From contig JAYGXS010000008.1 in the NCBI GenBank assembly GCA_036362985.1, forward strand, positions 22,625,802-22,689,801: a DNA stretch of 64,000 nt. Reading direction: 5' to 3'. Position 1 is the first letter of the stretch; the number at the start of each line of letters is the position of its first letter. This document shows positions 1-8,394 of the stretch, piece by piece. Both the position numbers and the translations under genes were made by a program. The notes under the pieces are model-generated. The model did no database searches. It was not told where the DNA came from and saw only the letters and a program-made list of their open reading frames with translations. Origin of the DNA: Ligula intestinalis (Eukaryota > Platyhelminthes > Cestoda > Diphyllobothriidea > Diphyllobothriidae).

Positions 1-344
1 AAAGAAATATACTCTGATGGAGAGGATAGGTCTGCTGATGCATCGGCAACTTTGGGTTCTTTCGATTAACCGTGCATTAGTTCGTGGTATCATTTGCGTC
101 ATTATTAAAATGCTGCGTCATTAGGTCGACAATAAATACGACAACTGCCACTGAACTGCAAGAGTCGTGCAGCCATTTCGCCTAAGTCACCTATAGCTTT
201 GGCTGACATTTTGATACGTCAAAGCTTAAAAACAAATGATTTAACCACAAACTTATTGAGTAAATGTAAATTCAAAGAGGTTGACTGGCCGACTGTATAA
301 TTTGTCTCTCGCACTTTGAGCGCTTAAATAAGACAGAATACTTA

Positions 345-841
345 GAACGTACATTAACCGAAAAGACACGTATGCGGAAGTTCTTCTTAACTATGAGATC
401 AAAAATCCCATCTGCCACGTAAGAAGTGCCGTTAACAGTCTGCTACGCCAAGCTAAACTACACTGCTCTAACAAAAAAACCTACTGAAAATGGCTTTATT
501 ATCTGTTTGAATTGTTTTCGCGCAATGGTTACTCCAGAGACTTTGTACGCCGATCCATGCGGCAACAAGAAAATCCAATTTCTGGATGCTCTCGTGCAGC
601 GGAAGGCTGACGGAAAATTAAAAACGTCCGTTTACCGCAAATACATGCATGCAGACCTTATCCTTAACTATGAGAGCAACAACCCATCTCTCACAAAGAG
701 AGTGCCGTTAACAGTCTGCTACGCCAAGCGATGACACCCCACTTGCACGAAGGAACCTACCGAAAAGAGCCCAATTAGCTGTTTGATTTGTTTTTCCGCA
801 ATTTTTACTTCAGAGTCTTTGTACGCTGATGCATGAAGCAA
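345..841 (+). repeat. Tandem direct duplication, about 276-bp period, in a PLE reverse transcriptase tail
   Basis: Two diverged direct copies lie head to tail. The segment reading CTTAACTATGAG occurs at 386 and 663, GTTAACAGTC at 431 and 707, and CTTTGTACGC at 541 and 817, so the spacing is constant at 276-277 bases. The second half of the first unit and the start of the second unit encode the RT tail described in the next entry. Beyond about 841 the similarity stops. The copies differ at many positions, so the duplication is old. Confidence 0.75.
560..745 (+). pseudogene. PLE reverse transcriptase C-terminal fragment
   Basis: This piece reads IQFLDALVQRKADGKLKTS followed by VYRKYMHADLILNYESNNP. 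That is the conserved segment after the YVDD catalytic box of Penelope-like RTs (normally ...IPFLDVLVTRxxxGKLxTSVYRKxTHTDxxLNYxSNHP). The catalytic core upstream is missing: the sequence before 560 is the duplicated neighbour, not RT motifs. The reading frame is open across the fragment, but it has no start codon of its own that makes sense. In a live element this region positions the primer-template in target-primed reverse transcription. Family assignment is firm; the subfamily is probably C, judged from neighbouring endonuclease pieces. Confidence 0.8.
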
Positions 842-1227
842 CAACAACCGAAAAAAATGGAACCAGGTTTTTTACACTCAGGCGCCCAAAATAAGCATAT
901 GGTGAATCCTTTCTGATATAAGGGACGTGTCTGAACTCGTTGAAAGACACTTGCGCAAACACCAAAAAAAGTGGCGCAGAAACCGACTGTAACTTTACCC
1001 GCCCAGTTGGCTACGTTAAGAAGAAAGATGCCATCTAAAAAATCCCATCTGAAGCTTGCGACTATAGAACGTAATCCACAGAATCGTCGAATACCAAACC
1101 CAACTGCATATTCCTTGGCAGAACAAAACACACATTTAATTAATTGTTCCAAGTAGTCCTCTGATGGATTCCAAATTGATTGATAAGAAGATACTGCTTG
1201 GGCACTTAACTTAATCAACCTATGTTA

Positions 1228-1420
1228 TAATTTGCAGTAGGCTCCGCTGGGGGGCTAAATGTAATTTAACTTACAACTATCGGCGGACTCTCGTTAAATA
1301 ATTGGTCTGGGCGTTGACCCTTATTAAGCATTCCCCTTTTCTGCAGTTTTATTCAAATCCCATGGAAGCCACCAAGTTTTTCACGAGGAAGTCGGCTGAA
1401 TATGTCAAATCTGCTATTTA
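1228..1420 (+). mobile_element. tRNA-derived SINE, copy 1 (degenerate)
   Basis: This copy aligns with the segment at 3560-3760. Shared blocks include GGGGCTAA near the start, GCGTTGAC in the middle, the box-B-like TTCAAATCCCA at about 1350, and GGCTGAATA near the end. A Pol III type internal promoter is suggested by the box-B-like block. No target-site duplication could be recognised. Confidence 0.5.
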
Positions 1421-1483
1421 TTCAAGATTTGTATATCACATATCCACTCTTCCTCATAAAATGATGGAAGGCCGATATACACG

Positions 1484-1888
1484 TTAACTCGTTAGGGCTA
1501 TTAGTCCCAACTGCAGAGGATTCTTACTTAATCTAACTCGCTGATGGTAACCGCAGCGGTTTGAACGTCCCACCCTGACCTTTTTCCATGAACCTCGTTC
1601 GAATAAAAGTTTACGGTCACAACAGAAAACATTAAATTCCTCACTTTTTGCGGTGACATCGCTTGGTAGTGGTAGATGTTCAAACTTGAAAATATGGCTG
1701 GTTCCCATCGAGTGAGCTGCAACCTGGGAGTTGGCGGCTTTCATTCTGACCGCCACTGCACGCTTTGCCATTCGCTTCCAGAGTAATATCCCGGTTTCTC
1801 TGATGTTGTTGCTTTGTCCACAACTGCACCAGATTAGGTTAACGACTCCAGCCGTTCTTTGCCGTGGCAGTGGGTCTTTCGGACGCAC
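1484..1888 (-). pseudogene. PLE-C GIY-YIG endonuclease remnant
   Basis: The translation contains GVVNLIWCSCGQSNNIRETG, then KRMAKRAVAVRMKAANSQVA and AHSMGTSHIFKFEHLPL. This is the GIY-YIG endonuclease of a PLE: the canonical form would read GVVYxIxCSCGQSNYVGETG...HAAAVRRxDxNSQVAAHSxGxGHxFKF. The GIY tyrosine is replaced (VVN for VVY) and YVGETG has become NIRETG, so both signature tyrosines are lost. The frame stays open for 134 codons, but the last third no longer resembles the family. The domain would nick DNA to prime reverse transcription. It lies opposite in strand to the RT tail at 560-745, so the two are not one element. Confidence 0.75.
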
Positions 1889-2089
1889 AACCCGACGCCT
1901 GATGATTGCTTCTGGCCTGTGTGATATTAAATAACGTACAGGCTTGATGACAATCCGCGTGGAATGAAATAGTTTTAATTGGGGAGGTCAGCTCTGAAAT
2001 TTTAGTTGTGAGATAAATTCTGTGTGGTGAAAAGAAAAGCGATTGAGACTCGGACCGTGAAACTCGCGTAGATTATCATCGGCAGCTTC

Positions 2090-3460
2090 ATAAACGAGCA
2101 AGCTGCAGTCATAGGACCCACTAACTGCCCACCGATCGATGTTTTTTCTTATAAAAGGACAGTTACCCCAGCAGCCACCGCCATTAACCCCTAACTGCGT
2201 TTGAGATCGTGGATATCCACATATAATATTGCCTCACCCTTTTGTCTTAAGCTTCATATTGCCAAGAAGGATTTTAGGATAACACTGGTTTAGGTAGTGT
2301 GCCTTATATATCCCTAGTCACAGCATGTTGTCCAATGAAAACGGTGGTTATAAGGATTTTGTGGGTGAGGAATTAGGATAGGTAACGGAATATACTTTGC
2401 TATACTCATTTTATTTTGTTGTATTTAGAAATAATGTTGATTTATATCTGTAAATCTTCCCAATCTGGATATTTTTTACCTATTGCAAAAATGCAGGTTT
2501 CTCAAACGTCCAGAAAAATAGAATAAAATGGTGGTAAGAAGGTCGTCGTCTTCGAATTAACTGAGGTCCAACTCACCGTTGCGGAGTTAGATTAGTATAG
2601 TCCACGGTGCGCACATTTTCAATTTACACGCGGAACTACTCTCTCCCAGCAGCCGCGAGAAAGTAATTCAACTATCTTTTTTTCCCTTAACACGTACGTC
2701 TAAGAATTTTCTTCCCTGCATATCCTATTACCCCAGGCCCCAAAACCCATATAGCTGCCGCTTCCGTAGAATAAAATGTTGGAGATACCAGTATATGAGG
2801 TGCACTATGCATACAACCTTTGCCGATTTTAGAAAATAGCTATTAACGTTTTTCGCACTGCTTGCGTGCTTGTGCCTATTGATCTATCATTGAACGATCT
2901 TATGAAGAAAGAAAAAAATAACGCACTTTGCTAGTATTCTATGTATATACTTTGTAAATCAACCTGTTCTTGAGTTGAAAACCAAGATTAGGTTGTCGCT
3001 CTTTTCTAGGCACTCAGCCCTATTTATCCGCTGACTCTAGCTCCAAAAATAATAAAATGCAATCTAAAAATACTATCCTTCATTAATTAGCAATCTGCAG
3101 TACGAATTATGCAAAATAGGCCAATCCGTTCAACGTGCACAGGCTTTTAGCAAACAAGGATGACTCGTCACTTTGTATCAGATATTAATCGCGTTCTGCT
3201 ATACTCATCCTCATCATAATTTGTGGCCCACGTAACAGCAACATCAAAACCATGTCGCATACGTTTCTCACACCTGTTAAAGTGGTTATGTTTGCCCCGG
3301 GGTGGATAAATTGTCATCATTCAATGAGCATGCTCTGTCGCTTGTGCGAAAAAAGAGAGATCAAAATCATTAGGGGAGGGAGGTCATTTTCCCGTTGGGG
3401 TGTTTCAGTGAGGTTGGGAATGGGAAGATACACACAGTAGTAAGGGCCTGTCTGTATATA
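2090..3460. repeat. Dispersed non-coding repeat R1, copy 1
   Basis: This copy aligns in the same orientation with 4330-5140. Anchors include CTTCATATTGCCAA (2251 and 4459), TTGTAAATCAACCT (about 2951 and 4625), and CATACGTTTCTCACACCTGT (3258 and 4920). Another is ATTTTCCCGTTG (3388 and 5068), followed by a short TATATATA run. Copy 1 carries roughly 500 extra bases between about 2300 and 2880. No coding potential is visible. It could be a non-autonomous element or a terminal repeat of one. Confidence 0.65.
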
Positions 3461-3559
3461 TATAGGCTTTAAGTCCCCCAGCGTCACAACATCTTTTCAG
3501 TTGACAAGGCCGATGGATGGTGGCCAATAAAGTGCGGAGTCAGGGCACATTTCTGTCCA

Positions 3560-3760
3560 GTAGTTACAATAGGCGTAGCTAGGGGCTAACTTTAATCAAA
3601 TGTGATTTAAACTCACGACTCAAGTTTGAACTCGCAGTTCAGTTGGCCAGTGCGTTGACTGTACTGACGCCTTCCCCCATCTGGTGCAGGTTCAAATCCC
3701 ACCGAATTCGCCGAGTGTTTCGCAACTGGGTTGACTGAATAATTCATGTCTGCTAGAAAT
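3560..3760 (+). mobile_element. tRNA-derived SINE, copy 2
   Basis: This is the best preserved tRNA-like head of the family. A TTCAGTTGGCCAGTGCG block resembles box A. About 50 bases later GGTTCAAATCCCACC matches a Pol III box B closely. The tail CGCAACTGGGTTGACTGAATA corresponds to the CACAATTGGGTCAACTTAAT tail shared with copies at 40.1 kb, 40.4 kb and 59.7 kb. It is a transposable element rather than a tRNA gene, because the cloverleaf arms do not pair and it has several relatives. Confidence 0.6.
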
Positions 3761-4329
3761 TCACAATCTGCATAGTGCATACTTTAAACTGTGCATAAAC
3801 CATTCTTCATCGAAGAATGATGGATGACTGATAAGGATGAAAAATGTCAGTGCTATGAGTCCCAGCTTCACGGGACTGAAAGAAATCCAACCTGCTAATG
3901 GTGTACTGCACTTGTTGAAACCTCAAACTCTCGTTACTTTTCTTATAATCCCGTTGAAACTCATTTTACGGTCAGAACAGGAGCGATGTAAAGCTCACTT
4001 TCTGCAGTGGCCTCTGCGCAGGGTACTGTTGAGCACTCGAGATTTAAGCAACCTACATGCTACTCAAAAACACCACAAGGGGAAGTGGATACGTGGATGA
4101 AGTTCAATTCCGCCTACACATTTGATGGCAATTGTTAAGCTCCACTCTGAAATCTGTGCAATGTGTTTTAATCTGCGAAATAAGACCAGCAGCGTTTGCG
4201 CCTAAATAAATTAGCTTATTTGCCTTAAAACGTGGCACTCACGCTGTCATCGGCAACTTAGCAAAATGGCAAGCAACACTTATAATATCAATTGGTAAAT
4301 CAGTGATCAACACAGTAGAACTGCACTTT
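3761..4329. other. Unassigned stretch between SINE copy 2 and repeat R1 copy 2
   Basis: An 87-codon open frame occurs at 3837-4100 on the plus strand, but its translation matches nothing I recognise and lacks any protein-like motif. A GAAAAATGTCAG string at about 3838-3849 resembles the box found in PLE-C 3' ends, yet the rest of that motif is not convincing. Confidence 0.3.
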
Positions 4330-5140
4330 GCATGTCGATGCCGTACCTTATTCGAGGACAGGCAATACTTCGACTTGGCATTTACCACAGCAGCCGCCTA
4401 TACAAGCCACTGACGGTTTTTGAAGACATGAGTACCTTCAGACCACCCTCCGGGCTTCATATTGCCAACTAGGATTTTAGACATAATTATGAACATTTTT
4501 TACCCGTTTGTGTGAATAGGTTCTTATTTTACTTACAAAACAACACCTTTTCTTAGAAGAATAATCGTACGGAAAAACCCACAAAGCACCATGCCTTTAT
4601 TTCAAATAAATACGCTCTAATTCATTGTAAATCAACCTTTCCTTGCCTTCAAATCCAATATTAAGTGGTCGTTAAATGTCCATACTCTTGTCATCCCTTG
4701 ATTTTGGTTAAACATTGAAAAAGCGCAATATTCAGAATAAAAGCGTTTAATAATTATCAATTCGCAAAGTAGGCCTTTATGTTCAACCTGTGTATGCTTG
4801 TAGAAAAGGACGACTCCTCACTGTTTATCAGTCATCAATCGCGTTTTGCCTTCTCCCTTCTCCTCTTTCTCATCATCATCAACTGTGTTCCGCGTAATAG
4901 CAACATCAAGACCATGTCACATACGTTTCTCACACCTGTCAAGAGAGCAACTCTGGTCATCACCAAGGCTATAAATACACACGGGATAAAGCGATAATTG
5001 TCGCCCCGGCCAGGTGGAATGTCATATGCGCGAAAAAGATACAAAACCATTTCGGTGAGGGTGGGCATTTTCCCGTTGAGGTGTTTCAGCGATAGTGGGA
5101 ATGAACAAGAACGCAGAAGAAAGCAGTGATCTATATATAT
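4330..5140. repeat. Dispersed non-coding repeat R1, copy 2
   Basis: This is the shorter partner of the copy at 2090-3460, in the same orientation. It is cleanly followed by CTATATATAT at 5131-5140, where the inverted arm of the ribozyme array begins. Copy 1 also ends in a TATATATA run, so the array may have inserted at or near that AT run. The two copies are clearly diverged. No protein motif is present on either strand. Confidence 0.6.
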
Positions 5141-5442
5141 GCTGTCATATCGCCTTTACTGCTATTATGACTTGGCCGGAATCGGCCTGGCAGGCGGTCA
5201 CCCGTTGGGGACCTCTGACCAACACGCGAACTTTGTTTAGTTCGGAAGCCTATTCGGTCGGTGTTCGCACATTTCTGAGTGAATACATACATATTAACTT
5301 AGAAATGTGCGAACACCGATTTAATAGGCTTCCAAACTAAACAAAGCTCATGTGGTGGTCAGAGGTCCCCAACAGGTGACCGCCTGCCAGGCCGATGCTG
5401 GCCAAGTCATAATAGCAGTAAGTGGGGTATGACAGCATCTGG

Positions 5443-5501
5443 GGGTTACTTGATACAGAACTGTTTCGGGCTTATTAACTTTCATCAGCCAAGCATTACC
5501 C
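5443..5501 (-). ncRNA. Hammerhead ribozyme, unit 1 of array (type I topology)
   Basis: On the minus strand the core boxes are CTGATGA (5482-5488) and GAAA (5464-5467). Stem III is ACA-GTTC-TGT, followed by the cleavage triplet GTA; cutting is predicted between 5454 and 5453. Stem I pairs CTTGG with TCAAG. It continues past an internal loop (AATG opposite TA) into GGGT pairing with ACCC, the layout that allows loop-loop tertiary contacts. Stem II is weak in this copy (AGTT opposite AGCC), so two substitutions may have reduced activity. All conserved core nucleotides are present. Confidence 0.85.
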
Positions 5502-5810
5502 TGAAAACCAGCTGATCGGACAACACAAACAAACGCACTTACAGACGGCGGAGTTGGTCAACCACTGGAGTCTATCAGATGGGTCATAAGCACTTCATCG
5601 AACTGCAGTTCATCAGCGCCTCGCCACCTGCCATTTGCTGTCACGGCTGATCGGGTATATATTCACTTAGAAATGTGCGAACACCGATCGAATAGGCTTC
5701 CGAACTAAACAAAGCTCATGTGGTGGTCAGAGGTCCCCAACGGTTGACCGCCTGCCAGGCCGATGCCAGACAAGTCATAATAGCAGTAAGTGGGGTATGA
5801 CATCATCTGG

Positions 5811-5869
5811 GGGTAACTTGATCCAGAACTGTTTCGGGCTTATTAGCCTTCATCAGCCAAGCATAACCC
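5811..5869 (-). ncRNA. Hammerhead ribozyme, unit 2 of array (cleavage site mutated)
   Basis: CTGATGA and GAAA are intact on the minus strand, and stem II is a perfect GGCT-AATA-AGCC hairpin. Stem I is preserved (CTTGG with TCAAG, then GGGT with ACCC). The base that should be U16.1 before the cleavage site is G (TGGATC instead of TGTATC), which removes the required UH dinucleotide. This copy is therefore predicted not to self-cleave, although its fold is better than that of unit 1. The two units complement each other in defining the ancestral ribozyme. Confidence 0.85.
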
Positions 5870-6189
5870 TGAACACCAGCTGGTCGGACAACACAAAACA
5901 AACGCACTCACAGACGGCGCAGTTGGTCCACCACTGGTGTCTATCAGATGGGTCATAAGCACTTCATCGAACTGCAGTTCATCAGCGCCTCGCCACCTGC
6001 CATTTGCTGTCACTGCTGATCGGGTATATATTCACTCAGGAATGTGCGAACACCGATCGAATAGGCTTCCGAACTAAACAAAGTTCGTGTGGTGGTCAGA
6101 GGTCCCCAACGGTTGACCGCCTGCCAGGCCGATGCCAGACAAGTCATAATAGCAGTAAGTGGGGTATGACATCATCTGGGGGTTACTTG

Positions 6190-6192
<3 letters not shown>

Positions 6193-6227
<35 letters not shown>
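6193..6227. repeat. (AT)n microsatellite
   Basis: About 34 bases of perfect AT alternation abut the truncated third unit of the ribozyme array. Confidence 0.95.
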
Positions 6228-6231
<4 letters not shown>

Positions 6232-6469
6232 TTCCGTCAAAAGTGCTGCCTTGAGTAAATGCTTTACAGCTGGACCAACGAGGTCTACCACACATTATGC
6301 CAGAAAGGGGAATAAAGTTTGCGCCTAGATAAGTGGTAGTAGACTAGTCTTGCATCAAAGGCGATTACCCCGTCTCACTAGCAAGTTTACAAGCCCGAAA
6401 GTGGGAGAGAGCGCGGGTTGCTGGCGCGGCCATAGAATACCCTAGGTTTGCTGCCACACCTGGCCGGGA

Positions 6470-6965
6470 TTTCAAAGAGTGGCAGAGTCTAAATGAATTG
6501 AGGCAAATGTTCGCATCTCAGGTATGTGTGTAGGTAGAGATGAAGAAGAAGACGTTGCAATCCTCGGAATAATACCTTTACTTCTCTGAGCTTTCCGGCT
6601 CCTTCTAGAGTCCATCATCAGAAATAAAAGGCGTAAACTAAAGACAAGCAACAGTTATAGGACGCAGAGACCAATCAACCGTTATGGAGGGAGGGGAATG
6701 AGGGGGATCAGTCAACCAACAGTGCCAACATTCCGGAGATGCCTGCGCAGCACGATGTATGCCAGTGCCAGATCGATAAATCGATTGACTGAGTTCTCAT
6801 CCGAGGCCCAGGCTTCAAAAAATTCGCAGCCTGTTTTGTTGCCGGCGTGCGCGAATACCCTTGTAGCTGCAAAATTAAACTCGTGACCGGTCCCGTAGTT
6901 ATGGGCGACCTTTTGCGATGATGCGTCACCTCGTTGTACTGCCCGCTTATGTTCTAAATGCCACA
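6470..6965 (-). pseudogene. PLE-B endonuclease C-terminal half and 3' region
   Basis: From about 6960 down to 6710 the minus strand is one open frame. It reads HLEHKRAVQRGDASSQKVAH, NYGTGHEFNFAATRVFAHAG, NKTGCEFFEAWASDENSVNR and FIDLALAYIVLRRHL, then a stop. This is the second half of a PLE GIY-YIG endonuclease; EAW and SVN-FIDL are family-typical and include the conserved glutamate and asparagine. The first half, with the GIY and YIG strands, is not recognisable upstream (6965-7020), so the domain cannot cut. The 3' non-coding region runs to about 6470 and contains a hammerhead-like motif. It is the same subfamily as the copy at 31145-33560. Confidence 0.8.
6575..6631 (-). ncRNA. Hammerhead-like motif in PLE-B 3' region
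   Basis: On the minus strand CTGATGA (6615-6621) is followed by a stem-II hairpin (GGACTC-TAGAAG-GAGCC with one bulge) and GAAA (6592-6595). The flanks TTTTATTT and AAGTAAAGG can pair as stem I with a bulge. I cannot form a proper stem III with a UH cleavage site, so this is a relic or a non-cleaving variant. Confidence 0.55.
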
Positions 6966-7019
6966 GTAAGGAGCAGCGATTACAGCGTGACCAACAGTCT
7001 TCTACTCAGTTACCTCAAA

Positions 7020-8390
7020 CAACCTCGCTTTGAGCTTACAGTGCCACCTGAGTTAGCCCATCTGTTGAGGTCTCGTTAAGCCACTGCTTTCAGTGCCCGT
7101 GCTATGCCCAACCTCAGATCGCACATGCAGCAGATTTTTTACTTATTATGAACACTGATCGCAAAAAATCGAAACTGTTTTACGGCAGTCGATGTTAACC
7201 CACTTTCACCGCAACTGGTTCACTCAATTCTCCAAAACGGTCTCCAACTAAGCGGATTTTACTGCCCTCAAAATGTAAACTATAGTAGTTCGAAAGCAAA
7301 TTCTTCAGATAGAAGATTGCATTAACGCGGATTAATCTTAACTTTTTCATTTTGCAGGCCTACTATTTTGCATGTGATCTTATGGTAAGTTGTATTCCTA
7401 TGAAATTATATTCTAAGAAACAAGATGGAATCCTCTTTAAACACAGCGCATTGCTGGAAATAAAAAAATGATTCTTTTACCAATGTACTTTTAATTTATT
7501 GCGTAAGTTAGCTAGAGTTCATTAATTATTAAGAAAAATGTGTCTGATTAATTGTACCGGTTTCCAATTGAATATCGTTTCTCTTGTTTATTTAATTACA
7601 TTTAATGAAAGTATTGCACGCTGTGGTTAAGCGTAGTTTACTGTGTAACATAAAATTTAATTTAGACCAGTATCAGGCGAAACAATTTATTCCGGACATC
7701 TTAGTAGTATTTCAATTTTCATGATTCAGTTGACGATGCGCTGAAGTTGACAATGGGTTTCTTGCGCTAGAAATGTTAAGTAATAAGTCAAGCATCTTCA
7801 GATATCATGAGAAGTGACAGTGCATGACTAACGCCAAAAAGTCCGAATCTAAATTGTGTTTGGCAGCCTAGCATGCAAATGATCGTGCTATTTTGATTGG
7901 TTGCATAAATAAAATGATGAGAAAGCATTTAGGTAATTAAACTTTGCATGGCAGATCATTTTATGCCAGCCAGAAACACACAGGCTTCTGGCTTAATTGA
8001 CAGCGTTCGGATTCTCAAGAGGTCTTTTATGCTATTTAATGTAACAGGGACAAACCTCTTGCTTTTTGCACAGAACTACAGAAGAGCAAAAATATACGAG
8101 CGTACGCAGGCTTGCAATTAATGTACATGGGATCAGTTTTGTTAACCCCCTCTTTGAAAATGAAAGCTATGAATTATCTAGAAAAGATTTACTTGCGTTC
8201 TCGTGAATTTACCTTTAAACCTTGCAAACGCTTACTTTTCAGTTAGCATGAACCATGAGTCACAATACTTTTTGAATTTTTAAGTGGAGCTTTCTCCGCT
8301 GAGGGTTTTAGATTTAACTTTGGAGACAAAGCTGTTACAAAAGACATCGACTAGAGAGAGCACTTTGATTTATGATCTTACCTCCAAATT
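7020..8390. other. AT-rich stretch, one dispersed repeat, no genes
   Basis: Apart from repeat R2 at 7230-7620, I see no coding region, RNA gene or element boundary here. Confidence 0.5.
7230..7620. repeat. Dispersed repeat R2, copy 1
   Basis: This copy aligns in the same orientation with 12345-12710. Shared blocks include GGATTTTACTGCC, TGTGA-CTTATGGTAA-TTGTA, GGAATCC-CTTTA and TTTCCAATTG. The copies are diverged and neither has coding signal conserved between them. The type of element is unknown. Confidence 0.6.
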
Positions 8391-8394
8391 TTTC

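Larger units (their letters stand above)
5141..6192 (-). mobile_element. Hammerhead-ribozyme tandem array, about 369-bp units (retrozyme / Sm-alpha-like)
   Basis: Direct units share the AGAAATGTGC block (5301 and 5669) and the GATCGGGTATAT block (5649 and 6018), giving a period of 368-369 bases and about 2.4 units. An inverted copy of roughly the first 145 bases of a unit lies at 5141-5288, making a near-palindrome centred at about 5290. The minus strand of each complete unit carries a hammerhead core (separate entries). Also on the minus strand, TGGCAGGCGGTCA and AGTTCGGAAGCC, about 50 bases apart, look like weak Pol III box A and box B. Unit 3 stops at ATACA next to an AT run, 4 bases beyond the ribozyme cleavage point. 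There is no coding capacity. Known relatives in style are the hammerhead-bearing Sm-alpha repeats of Schistosoma and animal retrozymes; relation to them is inferred from architecture, not from sequence comparison. Confidence 0.85.

Noticed and set aside
805..1218. 137-codon minus-strand ORF
   Set aside because: It overlaps eroded PLE-flanking DNA, has no recognisable motif, and the opposite strand is equally open in parts.
1897..1920. CTGATGATTGCTTCTGGCC as a ribozyme core
   Set aside because: There is no GAAA box at the expected distance.
3815..3850. Hammerhead-like motif before GAAAAATGTCAG
   Set aside because: The CUGANGA box and stem II cannot be placed together with that GAAA, and the downstream tail differs from the PLE ends.
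5141..6192. Possible CRISPR-like array
   Set aside because: Units are about 369 bases and contiguous, with no short repeats alternating with unique spacers, and the window is eukaryotic.
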